This document shows positions 37,057 to 44,633 of a DNA stretch of 64,000 nucleotides, piece after piece. Positions within the stretch are counted from its first letter, which is position 1; the number at the start of each line of letters is the position of its first letter. The position numbers and the translations under genes are program-made. Location: assembly GCF_030813795.1 (NCBI RefSeq), contig NZ_JAUSUX010000001.1, forward strand, positions 124,001-188,000, in the 5' to 3' direction. The notes beneath the pieces were generated by a model, which was not told the DNA's origin, ran no database searches, and worked only from the letters and a program-made list of their open reading frames with translations. This DNA is from Desulfofundulus luciae. Its GTDB lineage: Bacteria; Bacillota; Desulfotomaculia; Desulfotomaculales; Desulfovirgulaceae.

Positions 37057-37329
37057 TCAATCTCCCGCCGGGTAAAGTTTCTTGATCAGTTGTTCCCGCA
37101 CGGCCTCGACCTCCCGCTCCAGATCTTCTCTGGTATATCCTTTCTGGCGGGCTTCGGCTTCCAGCTCCTCCAGAAGACTATCCAGGGGAAACACAGGTTC
37201 CAGAACCACTCTGCCCCTGTCAGCATACACCCGCAGTTTGGTTTTGGGCGTGAGACCCAGGGCATCGCGGATGGGTTTGGGAATTGTCACCTGACCTTTA
37301 GGAGTTGGAGATACGAACTCCACATGCAT
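37057..37329 (-). CDS. AbrB/VapB-type antitoxin
   Basis: 90 aa. MHVEFVSPTPKGQVTIPKPIRDALGLTPKTKLRVYADRGRVVLEPV is an AbrB/MazE DNA-binding hairpin; the C-terminal helix LLEELEAEARQKGYTREDLEREVEAVREQLIKKLYP is the usual toxin-binding tail. ATG 37329 follows AAAGGAGAG. The gene stops 3 bp before the remains of a PIN toxin, so it is an orphan antitoxin left after toxin loss. Confidence 0.85.
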   Translation of the reverse strand: MHVEFVSPTPKGQVTIPKPIRDALGLTPKTKLRVYADRGRVVLEPVFPLDSLLEELEAEARQKGYTREDLEREVEAVREQLIKKLYPAGD

Positions 37330-37857
37330 CTCTCCTTTGGTGGTTTTCTTACTATAGTCTAGCATGAATTCATAGAGTAAACAATTAGGAAAGAAGGTGC
37401 GCAACCCGGCTCGCGGTCGCGGATACCACCAGGTCCACCAGTAGTCCTGATAACATCTTCGTGTATCATCGACGAACTTTAAAAACATATCCCTTGACGC
37501 GGACTATTTGGCAATCGATGTTTGCATAGTGCCGGCGGCCCTCGAAAAAAATTTTTTTCTCCCGGGTGGAACTTTTTCATCCTTCCAGTTGTCTAACTAA
37601 CCAGGTAACCGAGGAAGGCCCGTCCAGTGCAGGAGGAATTCTGGGTGGCGGTGTAGAATATACCTTCCCCGGTGAGTCGCTGGTTAATGAGGGTGCCACT
37701 GCACCCGGAGGAACAGAGTGGCAGCACGCAACGCAGCCCGGACGCACCAGGAGATGGGAAAACGGAAAAGGGGGGATGGACGGCAGGAAAAGCCCTTGCC
37801 AGGTAAGACGTGGAAAGAAATCAACAAGAAACACTTTCTAAAGGAGGTTAAAACTGG
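37330..37857. promoter_or_regulatory. Leader region of the surface-protein gene
   Basis: 528 bp without a convincing gene. TTGACG at 37494 could be a -35 for the surface protein, giving a leader of roughly 330 nt; no firm -10. The leader is G/A-rich with potential stems (for example GGTGCCACTGCACCC near 37690). An open frame at 37566-37841 has no family match and codon pattern unlike genes. It ends with the strong ribosome-binding site AAAGGAGG. Confidence 0.4.
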
Positions 37858-40182
37858 ATGCGTAAATCCAGGAAACTGATTGCCATCCTGGCCACCCTGG
37901 CCATGCTGGCAACCCTGCTGGTGCCGATGGTCGGACCGGCGGCGGCGGCGACAACCTATGGCGTCAGCACTGTAATGCCGGTTTCTGCTGGTCAGGACAA
38001 CACGCTATCAACATATCTGCAGATCTCGATGGATACGACTACGGCACTCGCCTCTACGGGAAGTAAGGTTGTCTTCTCGCTACCGTCCAGTCCGTCCGGT
38101 TTCGCACTGAAGCTGGATACAGCAAACATAAAAACCACCGGTGCATTCGCAGCGAGTGATGTGGGTATTACGCCTTCTACTATTAACACTACCCCTGCTT
38201 CTGAATTCACTGTGACTCTTAGCGGGCCTACTAATACGACCACCACGGCTACGACCAGCACCATTAGCATTCCTATCACGATGCTGAGGGTTCCTGGAGG
38301 AGCCACCGGGGACATTAAGCTCACCGCCTCCGCGCCGCCCGGCTCGGTCTTCTCCAACGGCGAGATCGTGATCGCGACTGCCGGCTCCGGGCAGGTGACC
38401 CTCGCGGCGGAGAGTGTCGAGTCGATCAGCTCCGACGCTGATCAGAAAATCGGGGTAATCGACATCAAGGAAAATATGGGCGGGGCGCTCAAGGATTCCG
38501 GCAGCGACGCGGCCGTGAAGCTGACTCTCCCGCCAGGGTTCACATGGGATACTTCGGCTAGTTATCAACCCAGTGTGAGTGCGACGTGGGGTAATCTTGG
38601 TATCTCCGCCGTAAGTACAAATCCGAGCACACCACCCACGAACAGTCTGTACTTCACGACGGGCAATAGCGGCCGCGAGCTGGCCATCCACGTGCCTTCG
38701 GGTGCGGCTTCGACTCAGGCCACCTTCCTCAAGCTGACGGCTTACATCAATGTTGACGAGAGCGTGGCCAAGAAGGGTGACGTTACCATCACAATCAGCG
38801 GTGCGGCTACCGTGTCTCCGTCGTCCTTGGTGGTTGCCAAGTATGGTGAGTACGGGCTGAGTGTCAGCGCACTTACGTCTCCTGACTTGGTGGCAGGTAA
38901 GGCTGCTCAGAAGATCGGTAAGTTCCAGGTCGCTGAGGGCTTAAAGGGTAGCCTGATCAAGGACCGGACCATCACCCTGACCCTGCCGGATGGTGTGAAG
39001 TGGGCGGCCAAGCCGGTCATTGACGCCAGCGCATCCACTCTGGCAGGTATCGATCAAAGTGCAGTCGATAACAGCTGGCAGGCCGTAGGTTCCGATGGGC
39101 GTACCATCAAGGGTACCATTAAATTCACGGGATCTGCGACCTCCACGACTGACGCAGCGACGCTGGTGTTTAAGGACGCGAAGGTTACTGTGTCACCCGC
39201 ATTCGCCGGCAATCTTGACGTTACTGTTGGCGGCAGCCAGGGCCTGACCGGTACCATCACAGTCGGTAAGGTTGCTGCCGGTGTGAATGTTAAAGCTTCT
39301 TCTACACCGGACGTCAAGATCGGCCTCAGCGATCAGGCAACGGGAGATGTCTCTATCACTGAAGTGGCCGCTAGCAACATCAACAGTACTATAACTTACA
39401 CCAAGGATAATGCTTCACTCGGAACTGGCACAGTTGATAGTGATTCAAGTAATACCCAAGCTCAGATTGTTCTTGAGTTACCTTCGGGCGTGACCTTCAG
39501 CAGCACACCCGCTGTCAGTGTAGTGGAGGGCGATCTGCAGATTGACACGCCTAAGACTCAGAACGACAGCCGCGAGTTGGTAATTCCGGTCAAGAGCACG
39601 AGCACCAAGCCGTCCACAATCAAGATCAGCGGGATTAAGTTGACGGTCGACCGTACCGTCCCAGAAGGAGTACTGGTGCTGAAGGTTAAAGGCACGGCCG
39701 TGAATGAAACATTGGATTCGAGCGGTAAAGATACGTACTTCCCCGGGGCTACGACGGTTGCCAAGGCGATCATAGCCAATTGCGTCACGCCCGCCCCCGG
39801 TGAGCAGAAGTCTACCGTGGTCTTCAAGGTCGGCGACACCAAGTTCACCGTGAACGGTGTGGAGCAGACCATGGATGTGGCCCCGTACGTGAAGAACGGC
39901 CGGACCTACGTCCCCGTGCGTTACTCCGCCGAGGCCGTGGGTGTGGCTCCTGAGAACATCCTCTACAGCGGCGGCAAGGTGACCCTGCTCAAGGGTGATA
40001 AGGTCGTGCAGTTCACCATCGGCAGCAACGTTATGCTGATCAACGGCGTGGCCGTCACCATGGACGTCAAGGCCGAGGTCACTAACGGCCGGACCATGCT
40101 GCCCTTCCGCTGGGTTGCCCAGGCCCTGGGTGCCAGTGTGGATTGGGACCCGAACAGCCAGGCCGTCACCATGACCCTGTAA
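37858..40182 (+). CDS. Surface-layer-like secreted protein with C-terminal copper amine oxidase N-type domain
   Basis: 774 aa. Signal peptide residues 1-31 (RKSRKLIAILATLAMLATLLVPMVGPAAAA). Residues about 32-650 are Thr/Ser/Val/Ala-rich beta repeats, recurring as xxxKIGxxxVxEGLKGSL... and LPxGVxF/KW.... The last ~120 residues match the copper amine oxidase N-terminal-like domain, with paired NGRTYVPVRY and NGRTMLPFRW motifs. No SLH or LPXTG is present. Very strong ribosome-binding site, long leader and strong terminator suggest abundant expression; it may be the main surface protein. Its codon and base use is less GC-biased than neighbours. Confidence 0.8.
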   Translation: MRKSRKLIAILATLAMLATLLVPMVGPAAAATTYGVSTVMPVSAGQDNTLSTYLQISMDTTTALASTGSKVVFSLPSSPSGFALKLDTANIKTTGAFAASDVGITPSTINTTPASEFTVTLSGPTNTTTTATTSTISIPITMLRVPGGATGDIKLTASAPPGSVFSNGEIVIATAGSGQVTLAAESVESISSDADQKIGVIDIKENMGGALKDSGSDAAVKLTLPPGFTWDTSASYQPSVSATWGNLGISAVSTNPSTPPTNSLYFTTGNSGRELAIHVPSGAASTQATFLKLTAYINVDESVAKKGDVTITISGAATVSPSSLVVAKYGEYGLSVSALTSPDLVAGKAAQKIGKFQVAEGLKGSLIKDRTITLTLPDGVKWAAKPVIDASASTLAGIDQSAVDNSWQAVGSDGRTIKGTIKFTGSATSTTDAATLVFKDAKVTVSPAFAGNLDVTVGGSQGLTGTITVGKVAAGVNVKASSTPDVKIGLSDQATGDVSITEVAASNINSTITYTKDNASLGTGTVDSDSSNTQAQIVLELPSGVTFSSTPAVSVVEGDLQIDTPKTQNDSRELVIPVKSTSTKPSTIKISGIKLTVDRTVPEGVLVLKVKGTAVNETLDSSGKDTYFPGATTVAKAIIANCVTPAPGEQKSTVVFKVGDTKFTVNGVEQTMDVAPYVKNGRTYVPVRYSAEAVGVAPENILYSGGKVTLLKGDKVVQFTIGSNVMLINGVAVTMDVKAEVTNGRTMLPFRWVAQALGASVDWDPNSQAVTMTL

Positions 40183-40196
40183 GCTTCTAAAGCAAG

Positions 40197-40239
40197 CCGG
40201 GCTGGAACTCCTGACGATTCCAGCCCGGTTTTTTCTTTT
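40197..40239 (+). terminator. Strong rho-independent terminator of the surface-protein gene
   Basis: CCGGGCTGGAA (40197-40207), 10-base loop, TTCCAGCCCGG (40218-40228), then TTTTTTCTTTT: perfect 11-bp stem. Confidence 0.95.
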
Positions 40240-40494
40240 GCTGATTTTTACTTGTCGGTTACAACCATTCGAAGCTCTGAACCACGATTATTCCCTTTTC
40301 CTTCGCCCTTTTCACAACTCAGTGGGAACTGAAAACGGCAAGGATGGCGGTGGTCGGCTTGAACACGTTAAGGGACACCCGCGGCGGTAAGATGCAGCGG
40401 GCATGGCGAAAAGCGGGTGCAGGGGAGGGACCGGGTACGTGTAAAGGGCGCCGGCTGGGGAGGGTACGGGATAATTACGGGATGAAGGTGACGG
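40240..40494. other. Intergenic, no feature recognised
   Basis: About 255 bp between the terminator and the end of the minus-strand fragment at 40495. No ORF with family support and no repeat shared with the other loci was seen. Confidence 0.4.
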
Positions 40495-40947
40495 TTAAAG
40501 GTACTCCTCCAGGTCGGAGAGAGTGTTTATTTCAAAGATGTTTTCCAGGATCAGCCCCAGGGCGTATTCATCCAGGGACTTGATTTTATCCACATAATGG
40601 CGGGGCACTTTCTTGAACTTTTTGTGCAAAAGCTTCAAAACACTCTCCCTGAGGGTTTCCTGCCGGCCTTTTTCCATGCCCTTCTCAATGCCTTGCTGTA
40701 TTCCCTTTTCGACACCCTTTTTGAAAATCCGCTGATAACCGGCCGATTCTTCGATATTCAGCATGGTTTCTACCTCCCGGAAGATTTGTTCGATAATTTT
40801 CTTTTCAAAGTAAAGGCCGGCAAATATCTCCGCCCGCAGGAGCGTTTTTCTTTTTTCCTCCGAGGTGGCGGGAGCCTGCACAATATCCAGCACGCATTCT
40901 CGTAACCAATTTGATTTTAACAGATACGGCAATGGGTGGCAACACAA
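40495..40947 (-). pseudogene. N-truncated Rpn/PD-(D/E)XK transposase-family protein
   Basis: About 150 residues ending KSLDEYALGLILENIFEINTLSDLEEYL. The repetitive stretch FKKGVEKGIQQGIEKGMEKGRQETLRESVLKLLHKKF is characteristic of C-terminal halves of Rpn/YhgA-like recombination-promoting nucleases. Full proteins have an N-terminal PD-(D/E)XK domain (about 150-200 aa), which is absent here, so the gene is 5'-truncated. Fragments of the same family lie at 33453-33554 and 42428-42524. Confidence 0.75.
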
Positions 40948-41040
40948 TCTGCCCGCCCTTTTTGTCCTTGCTGGTTTCCCTGACCATTGCTTGCCCCTTG
41001 GAATGATGTGAAAATCATGGTCCCCGAGGACGAAAAAACC

Positions 41041-41070
41041 TTGACTGCACCTGTTTGCCAGGGGTATACT
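41041..41070 (+). promoter_or_regulatory. Sigma-A-type promoter of the tolC-like gene
   Basis: TTGACT (41041-41046), 18-bp spacer, TATACT (41065-41070). The same -35/spacer/-10 design precedes marR at 42693. Confidence 0.85.
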
Positions 41071-41084
41071 GGGGGTGAAAATTA

Positions 41085-41099
41085 GTTAAACGGTTTAAC
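41085..41099. promoter_or_regulatory. Palindromic operator GTTAAA-N3-TTTAAC before tolC
   Basis: GTTAAACGGTTTAAC is a perfect palindrome placed about +8 to +22 from the expected transcription start. The identical half-sites and spacing recur at 42746-42760. Further half-sites (TTTAAC, GTTTAAA) follow to 41117. Proposed site for the MarR protein at 42777. Confidence 0.75.
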
Positions 41100-41147
41100 A
41101 ATAATTTAACAAGTTTAAAACCGGACAGGAAAAAGGAGGGCTGAAAC

Positions 41148-42284
41148 TTGGGCCGCATTCTCACAGTGCTTATCCTCATAGCTTCTTTGCTCGTTCCACC
41201 CTATGCCTGGGCCAAAGAGCCGGCGACGCCCGAGCTGACCCTGAACCAGGCGGTAGCCCTGGCGCTGGCGCACAGCGAATCGGTGAAGAAGGCGGAAAAG
41301 GATGTGGACCGTACCTACGAATGGCGCGTATACAGGTCGGAACAACTGGATTACACGCCTCTGGAACCCCCGGGCAACCCGAAGGTGGAAATAGCCTGGA
41401 GCAACCTTCTGACCGCCGACCTGACCTGGCGCATGTCCAAGAAAAGTTTGACCGCCGAGCAGGACGAGGTGGCCCTGGACGCGTGCAAAAAGTACTGGGA
41501 TGTACTGAAGGCGCATGAAAAGGTGCGGGCGGCGGAAGAAGGATTGAAAAAGGCCGACTGGGAGCTGCGCAGGGCGCGGGCCAATTTCCAGGTGGGGATG
41601 ATCCCGCAGGCCGCCCTGGTGGCGGCGGAAGCACAGATGGCCCAGGCTAAGGCAGCCCTGGAAGCGGCGAAAAACGATCTCGATAACGCCTATGCCTCTT
41701 TCAACCGGCTGGTGGGTCTGTGGCCCCAGGACCGTCCGGTGCTGGTGGACGGGGTGAACTTTAATCCGCTGCAGGTGTCCGACGTGGAAACCGAGGTGGG
41801 CCGGATAGTGGACGAGAGCCCCACCGTCTGGCTGGCCAATGAAAAGGTGACGCTGCAAAAGTACCTTGAGGACATGATGTTTTACACCGGTGAATACCGG
41901 CCATATCAGGCGAGAAAAATCGAGGTGGAGCAGGCCGAGCTGGATGCCGCCAGCGCCAAGAAGATGCTGGAAGAGGTCACCCGGTCCCTCTACTACAAGG
42001 CCAAAAGCCTGGAAGAATCCTACCAGGCCCTGCAGGAGGGGGTAAAAACCGCCGAGGAAAACCTGCGGGTGACGAAGGTGAAATACGACGTGGGTATGGC
42101 CACCCGGGCCGAGGTGGCGGCCGCCGAGGCAGCCCTGGCAGAGGCGAAACAAAAGGCGCTGGAAACAGCCTGCCAGCACGCCTACCTCAAGCTGGCCTTT
42201 GAAAAGCCCTGGGCCTACATCAGCCTGGCCGTCGCCGGTAGTGGGGCAAGCGGCAGCGGTTCTCCGGGAAATGCTCAGGGTTAG
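41148..42284 (+). CDS. TolC-family efflux protein
   Basis: 378 aa. Signal peptide (RILTVLILIASLLVPPYAWA) followed by long alpha-helical hairpins rich in Ala/Glu/Lys, typical of the outer membrane efflux (OEP/TolC) family: ELTLNQAVALALAHSESVKKAEKDV near the start and RVTKVKYDVGMATRAEVAAAEAALAEAKQKALE near the end. TTG 41148 follows AAAAAGGAGGGCTGAAAC. TolC-like proteins without an obvious outer membrane occur in some Firmicutes; here the partner pumps are at 43298-47768. A decayed partial copy is at 42528-42650. Confidence 0.85.
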   Translation: MGRILTVLILIASLLVPPYAWAKEPATPELTLNQAVALALAHSESVKKAEKDVDRTYEWRVYRSEQLDYTPLEPPGNPKVEIAWSNLLTADLTWRMSKKSLTAEQDEVALDACKKYWDVLKAHEKVRAAEEGLKKADWELRRARANFQVGMIPQAALVAAEAQMAQAKAALEAAKNDLDNAYASFNRLVGLWPQDRPVLVDGVNFNPLQVSDVETEVGRIVDESPTVWLANEKVTLQKYLEDMMFYTGEYRPYQARKIEVEQAELDAASAKKMLEEVTRSLYYKAKSLEESYQALQEGVKTAEENLRVTKVKYDVGMATRAEVAAAEAALAEAKQKALETACQHAYLKLAFEKPWAYISLAVAGSGASGSGSPGNAQG

Positions 42285-42427
42285 CCTGGCAGTGATGAAA
42301 AGACCCCTGTCCTCTAAAAGGGCAGGGGTTTATAGCTTGGGGTTAACGGTTGTAAACAGCCAAAAGCGAACCGCCGATTCCTAAAAATTTCATTTCTTCA
42401 ACTTCCACAACTAATTTTTCTTTTCTT

Positions 42428-42524
42428 CTAAGGTAAGTAATCCTCCAGATCAGCCAGGGTGTTTATTTCAAAGATTAACAGATACGGCAATGGGTGGCAA
42501 TATAATCTGCCCGCCCTTTTTGTT
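42428..42524 (-). pseudogene. Rpn-family gene scar, 5' and 3' ends fused
   Basis: The plus strand CCTCCAGATCAGCC...TTATTTCAAAGAT matches 40505-40545, the 3' end of the 40495 gene. It joins directly to TAACAGATACGGCAATGGGT and onward, which matches 40918-40965 upstream of that gene's body. Roughly 370 bp of the source are deleted between the two matches. Confidence 0.82.
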
Positions 42525-42527
42525 CTG

Positions 42528-42650
42528 GGACAAGGTGGCCCTGGACGCGTGCAAAAAGTACTGGAATGTATACAACGCCTATGCCTCTTTCAACCGGCTG
42601 GTGGGCCTGTGGCCCCAGGACCGCCCGGTGCTGGTGGACGGGGTGAACTT
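42528..42650 (+). pseudogene. Scar copy of tolC with internal deletion
   Basis: 42528-42571 matches 41462-41505 of tolC (GTGGCCCTGGACGCGTGC...), then jumps to match 41685-41762 (AACGCCTATGCCTCTTTC... to GGGGTGAACTT). About 170-180 bp are missing at the junction. Together with the adjacent Rpn scar this is a shrunken second copy of the 40495-41762 segment in the same order. Confidence 0.88.
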
Positions 42651-42692
42651 ATCGTTCCAGGATTAGATTCTTAATAACCACATCTTTTTCTG

Positions 42693-42722
42693 TTGACAGG
42701 GTCTTCCTCGCATACATATACT
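42693..42722 (+). promoter_or_regulatory. Sigma-A-type promoter of the marR-efflux operon
   Basis: TTGACA (42693-42698), 18-bp spacer, TATACT (42717-42722). Confidence 0.88.
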
Positions 42723-42745
42723 TAACTTAGTGAATTTTTTGCAAC

Positions 42746-42760
42746 GTTAAATTTTTTAAC
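42746..42760. promoter_or_regulatory. Palindromic operator GTTAAA-N3-TTTAAC before marR
   Basis: CGTTAAATTTTTTAACG (42745-42761) is a perfect palindrome with a 3-base centre, about +17 from the expected start. The same half-sites and spacing occur at 41085-41099. Suggests autoregulation by the MarR protein. Confidence 0.78.
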
Positions 42761-42776
42761 GGGAAGGGTGACGGGG

Positions 42777-43238
42777 GTGAACAACCAAAAGTTGTCCGCC
42801 TGCCTGGACAGGCTGGAAGATGTTTTCAACCAGGTGGCCAGGCGGCTTCACGCCGAGCTGGACCACCACCTGCTGGAAGGTTTGACCGGCAACCAGTTCT
42901 GGGTGCTCAAACGTATCCTGCGCCGGGGGCGTATGAGCGTGTCCGAGGCGGCCGAGGACATGGGGGTATCACTGAGTGCCATTACTGCGCTGGTGGACAG
43001 GCTGCACCGGGCCGGTTTCGTGCAGCGCCGCCGGGACGAGGGCGACCGGCGGGTGGTATGGCTTGAACTGACGCCCAGGGGGGAGGAGGTTGTGCGCTCG
43101 TGCGTGGCCGCCAAGCGGCGGGTCATGGAGAGATATTGGGGTCAATTGCCGGAGGAAGACCTGGAGCAGCTGGTATGCATTTTAGAAAAATTACTGGTGA
43201 TTACTAGCCGCGAGGGTTCACCGGGCGGATGTCATTAG
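42777..43238 (+). CDS. MarR-family transcriptional regulator
   Basis: 153 aa winged-helix repressor-type protein. The DNA-binding core is SVSEAAEDMGVSLSAITALVDRLHRAGFVQRRRDEGDRRVVWLELTPRGEEVV (about 57-109), with the wing DEGDRR as in MarR. Helices at both ends form the dimer. GTG 42777 is preferred since GGGAAGG is then spaced 9 nt. It heads an operon with an RND adaptor, an RND pump, a HlyD-like protein and an MFS pump, so it probably represses efflux and responds to a lipophilic compound. It overlaps the upstream ORF extension of the next gene. Confidence 0.93.
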   Translation: MNNQKLSACLDRLEDVFNQVARRLHAELDHHLLEGLTGNQFWVLKRILRRGRMSVSEAAEDMGVSLSAITALVDRLHRAGFVQRRRDEGDRRVVWLELTPRGEEVVRSCVAAKRRVMERYWGQLPEEDLEQLVCILEKLLVITSREGSPGGCH

Positions 43239-43297
43239 GTCATTCACAGAATAAGACGAAAACTTTAATCTATTTCAGGGTGGGGAGAGTGCAGAAG

Positions 43298-44620
43298 GTG
43301 AAGTTAAACAGGCTTATTCTGCGGGATTGTAAAGACAGGGTCCAGTTACATAATGGCCTGCCTGCAAAACGGGCAGGCAGGCACAGGCCTGCATCCGTCA
43401 GGCCGGCATCACGCTTGAGCATGTTTTTGCTGGTAATGTTTCTGGTTGGACTGCTGCTGGCTGCGGGCTGTGGCTCAAAGCAGCCGGCCGGCAATCAGGC
43501 GGCGGCCGGTGCTTTAGCAGTCAGCACGCAGAAGGCGGAACCGGGGACGCTGGACAATGTTCTCATTTTCAGCGGTAAGCTGGAGGCGCTGCAGTCGGCC
43601 GATGTGGTTTCTAAAGTGCCCGGCAAGGTGGCGCAGGTACATGTGGATGTGGGCGACCGGGTGAGCGCCGGACAGGTGCTGGTCACCCTGGAAAATAAAG
43701 ATCTGGCCGACCGGGTGGCTCAGGCGGAGGCAGGGGTGAAGCAGGCTTCCGCGGCCCTGTCCCAGGCGGAAGCAGGTCTGAAGTCGGCCCAGGCCAACCT
43801 GTCCAATGCCCGGGCCAATTATGCGGTGGCCGAGGCCAACTACAAGCGGGCTCAGGAGTTGCTGGCTACCGGGGCTATTCCCCAGGCCACCTTTGAAACC
43901 CAGTACGAACTTCCCTACAAGCAGGCGAAAGAGGCAGCAGAAGGTACTGCCCCCGCCCAGGTGGAACTGGCCCGGGCACAGATAGAGCAGGCCCGGGCGG
44001 CCCTCTCCAGTGCCCAGGTGCAGCTGGCCCTGGCCCGGCAGGCCTACGAGGACAGCTTTATACGGGCGCCTTTTTCCGGCGAGGTTACCGCGCGCCATGT
44101 GGAGCCCGGTGAAGTGGCATCCACGGCAGCACCGGTCATCTCCATGGTCAACCTGGACAAAGTGGTGGTCAAGGCCACCGTTGGTGAGAATTATATCAAT
44201 CAGTTAAAACAAAACCAGGAGGTGCAGGTGAAAGTACAGGCGGCAGGAGAACATCCCTTCAAAGGGGTGGTAACCAATATTGCCCCGGCAGCGGATCCGG
44301 TGACCAAATCATTCCCCATTAAAGTGCAGGTAGACAACCCCAACCATGTTCTGAAGCCGGGTATGTTTGCTGAGGTGCAGCTGTCCAGAACGCAGCAGAA
44401 ATTCCTGCTGGTGCCGCGGCAGGCGGTGGTGAGCGAGCAGGGTAAAGAATTCGTCTGGGTGGTGACAAACGGTACGGTCAGCAAGCGGGAGGTAAAGACG
44501 GGAGATTCCGACAGCCGCAATATTGCCATTACTGCCGGTTTAAAGGAAGGGGAAGAAGTGGTGACGGCCGGCATGGAGAATCTGAAAGACGGGGCAAAGG
44601 TGACGGTGAGAAACGGTTAG
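43298..44620 (+). CDS. RND efflux membrane-fusion (adaptor) lipoprotein
   Basis: About 440 aa. The lipobox LLLAAGC is near residue 61 and the preceding residues form a long basic n-region, so the true start could also be further in (for example TTG 43415). The mature part has a lipoyl half-motif (GKVAQVHVDVGDRVSAGQVLVTLEN), an Ala/Glu-rich coiled-coil hairpin (about 110-225), the second lipoyl half (SFIRAPFSGEVTARHVEPGEVASTAAPVISMVNL) and a beta-barrel domain (VVSEQGKEFVWVVTNGTVSKREVKTG). Links the RND pump to a TolC-like channel. Confidence 0.92.
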   Translation: MKLNRLILRDCKDRVQLHNGLPAKRAGRHRPASVRPASRLSMFLLVMFLVGLLLAAGCGSKQPAGNQAAAGALAVSTQKAEPGTLDNVLIFSGKLEALQSADVVSKVPGKVAQVHVDVGDRVSAGQVLVTLENKDLADRVAQAEAGVKQASAALSQAEAGLKSAQANLSNARANYAVAEANYKRAQELLATGAIPQATFETQYELPYKQAKEAAEGTAPAQVELARAQIEQARAALSSAQVQLALARQAYEDSFIRAPFSGEVTARHVEPGEVASTAAPVISMVNLDKVVVKATVGENYINQLKQNQEVQVKVQAAGEHPFKGVVTNIAPAADPVTKSFPIKVQVDNPNHVLKPGMFAEVQLSRTQQKFLLVPRQAVVSEQGKEFVWVVTNGTVSKREVKTGDSDSRNIAITAGLKEGEEVVTAGMENLKDGAKVTVRNG

Positions 44621-44633
44621 AGGGGATAATTAA

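Noticed and set aside
37566-37841. Open frame of 91 codons before the surface protein gene
   Set aside because: No ribosome-binding site, odd composition and no motif; more likely an untranslated leader.
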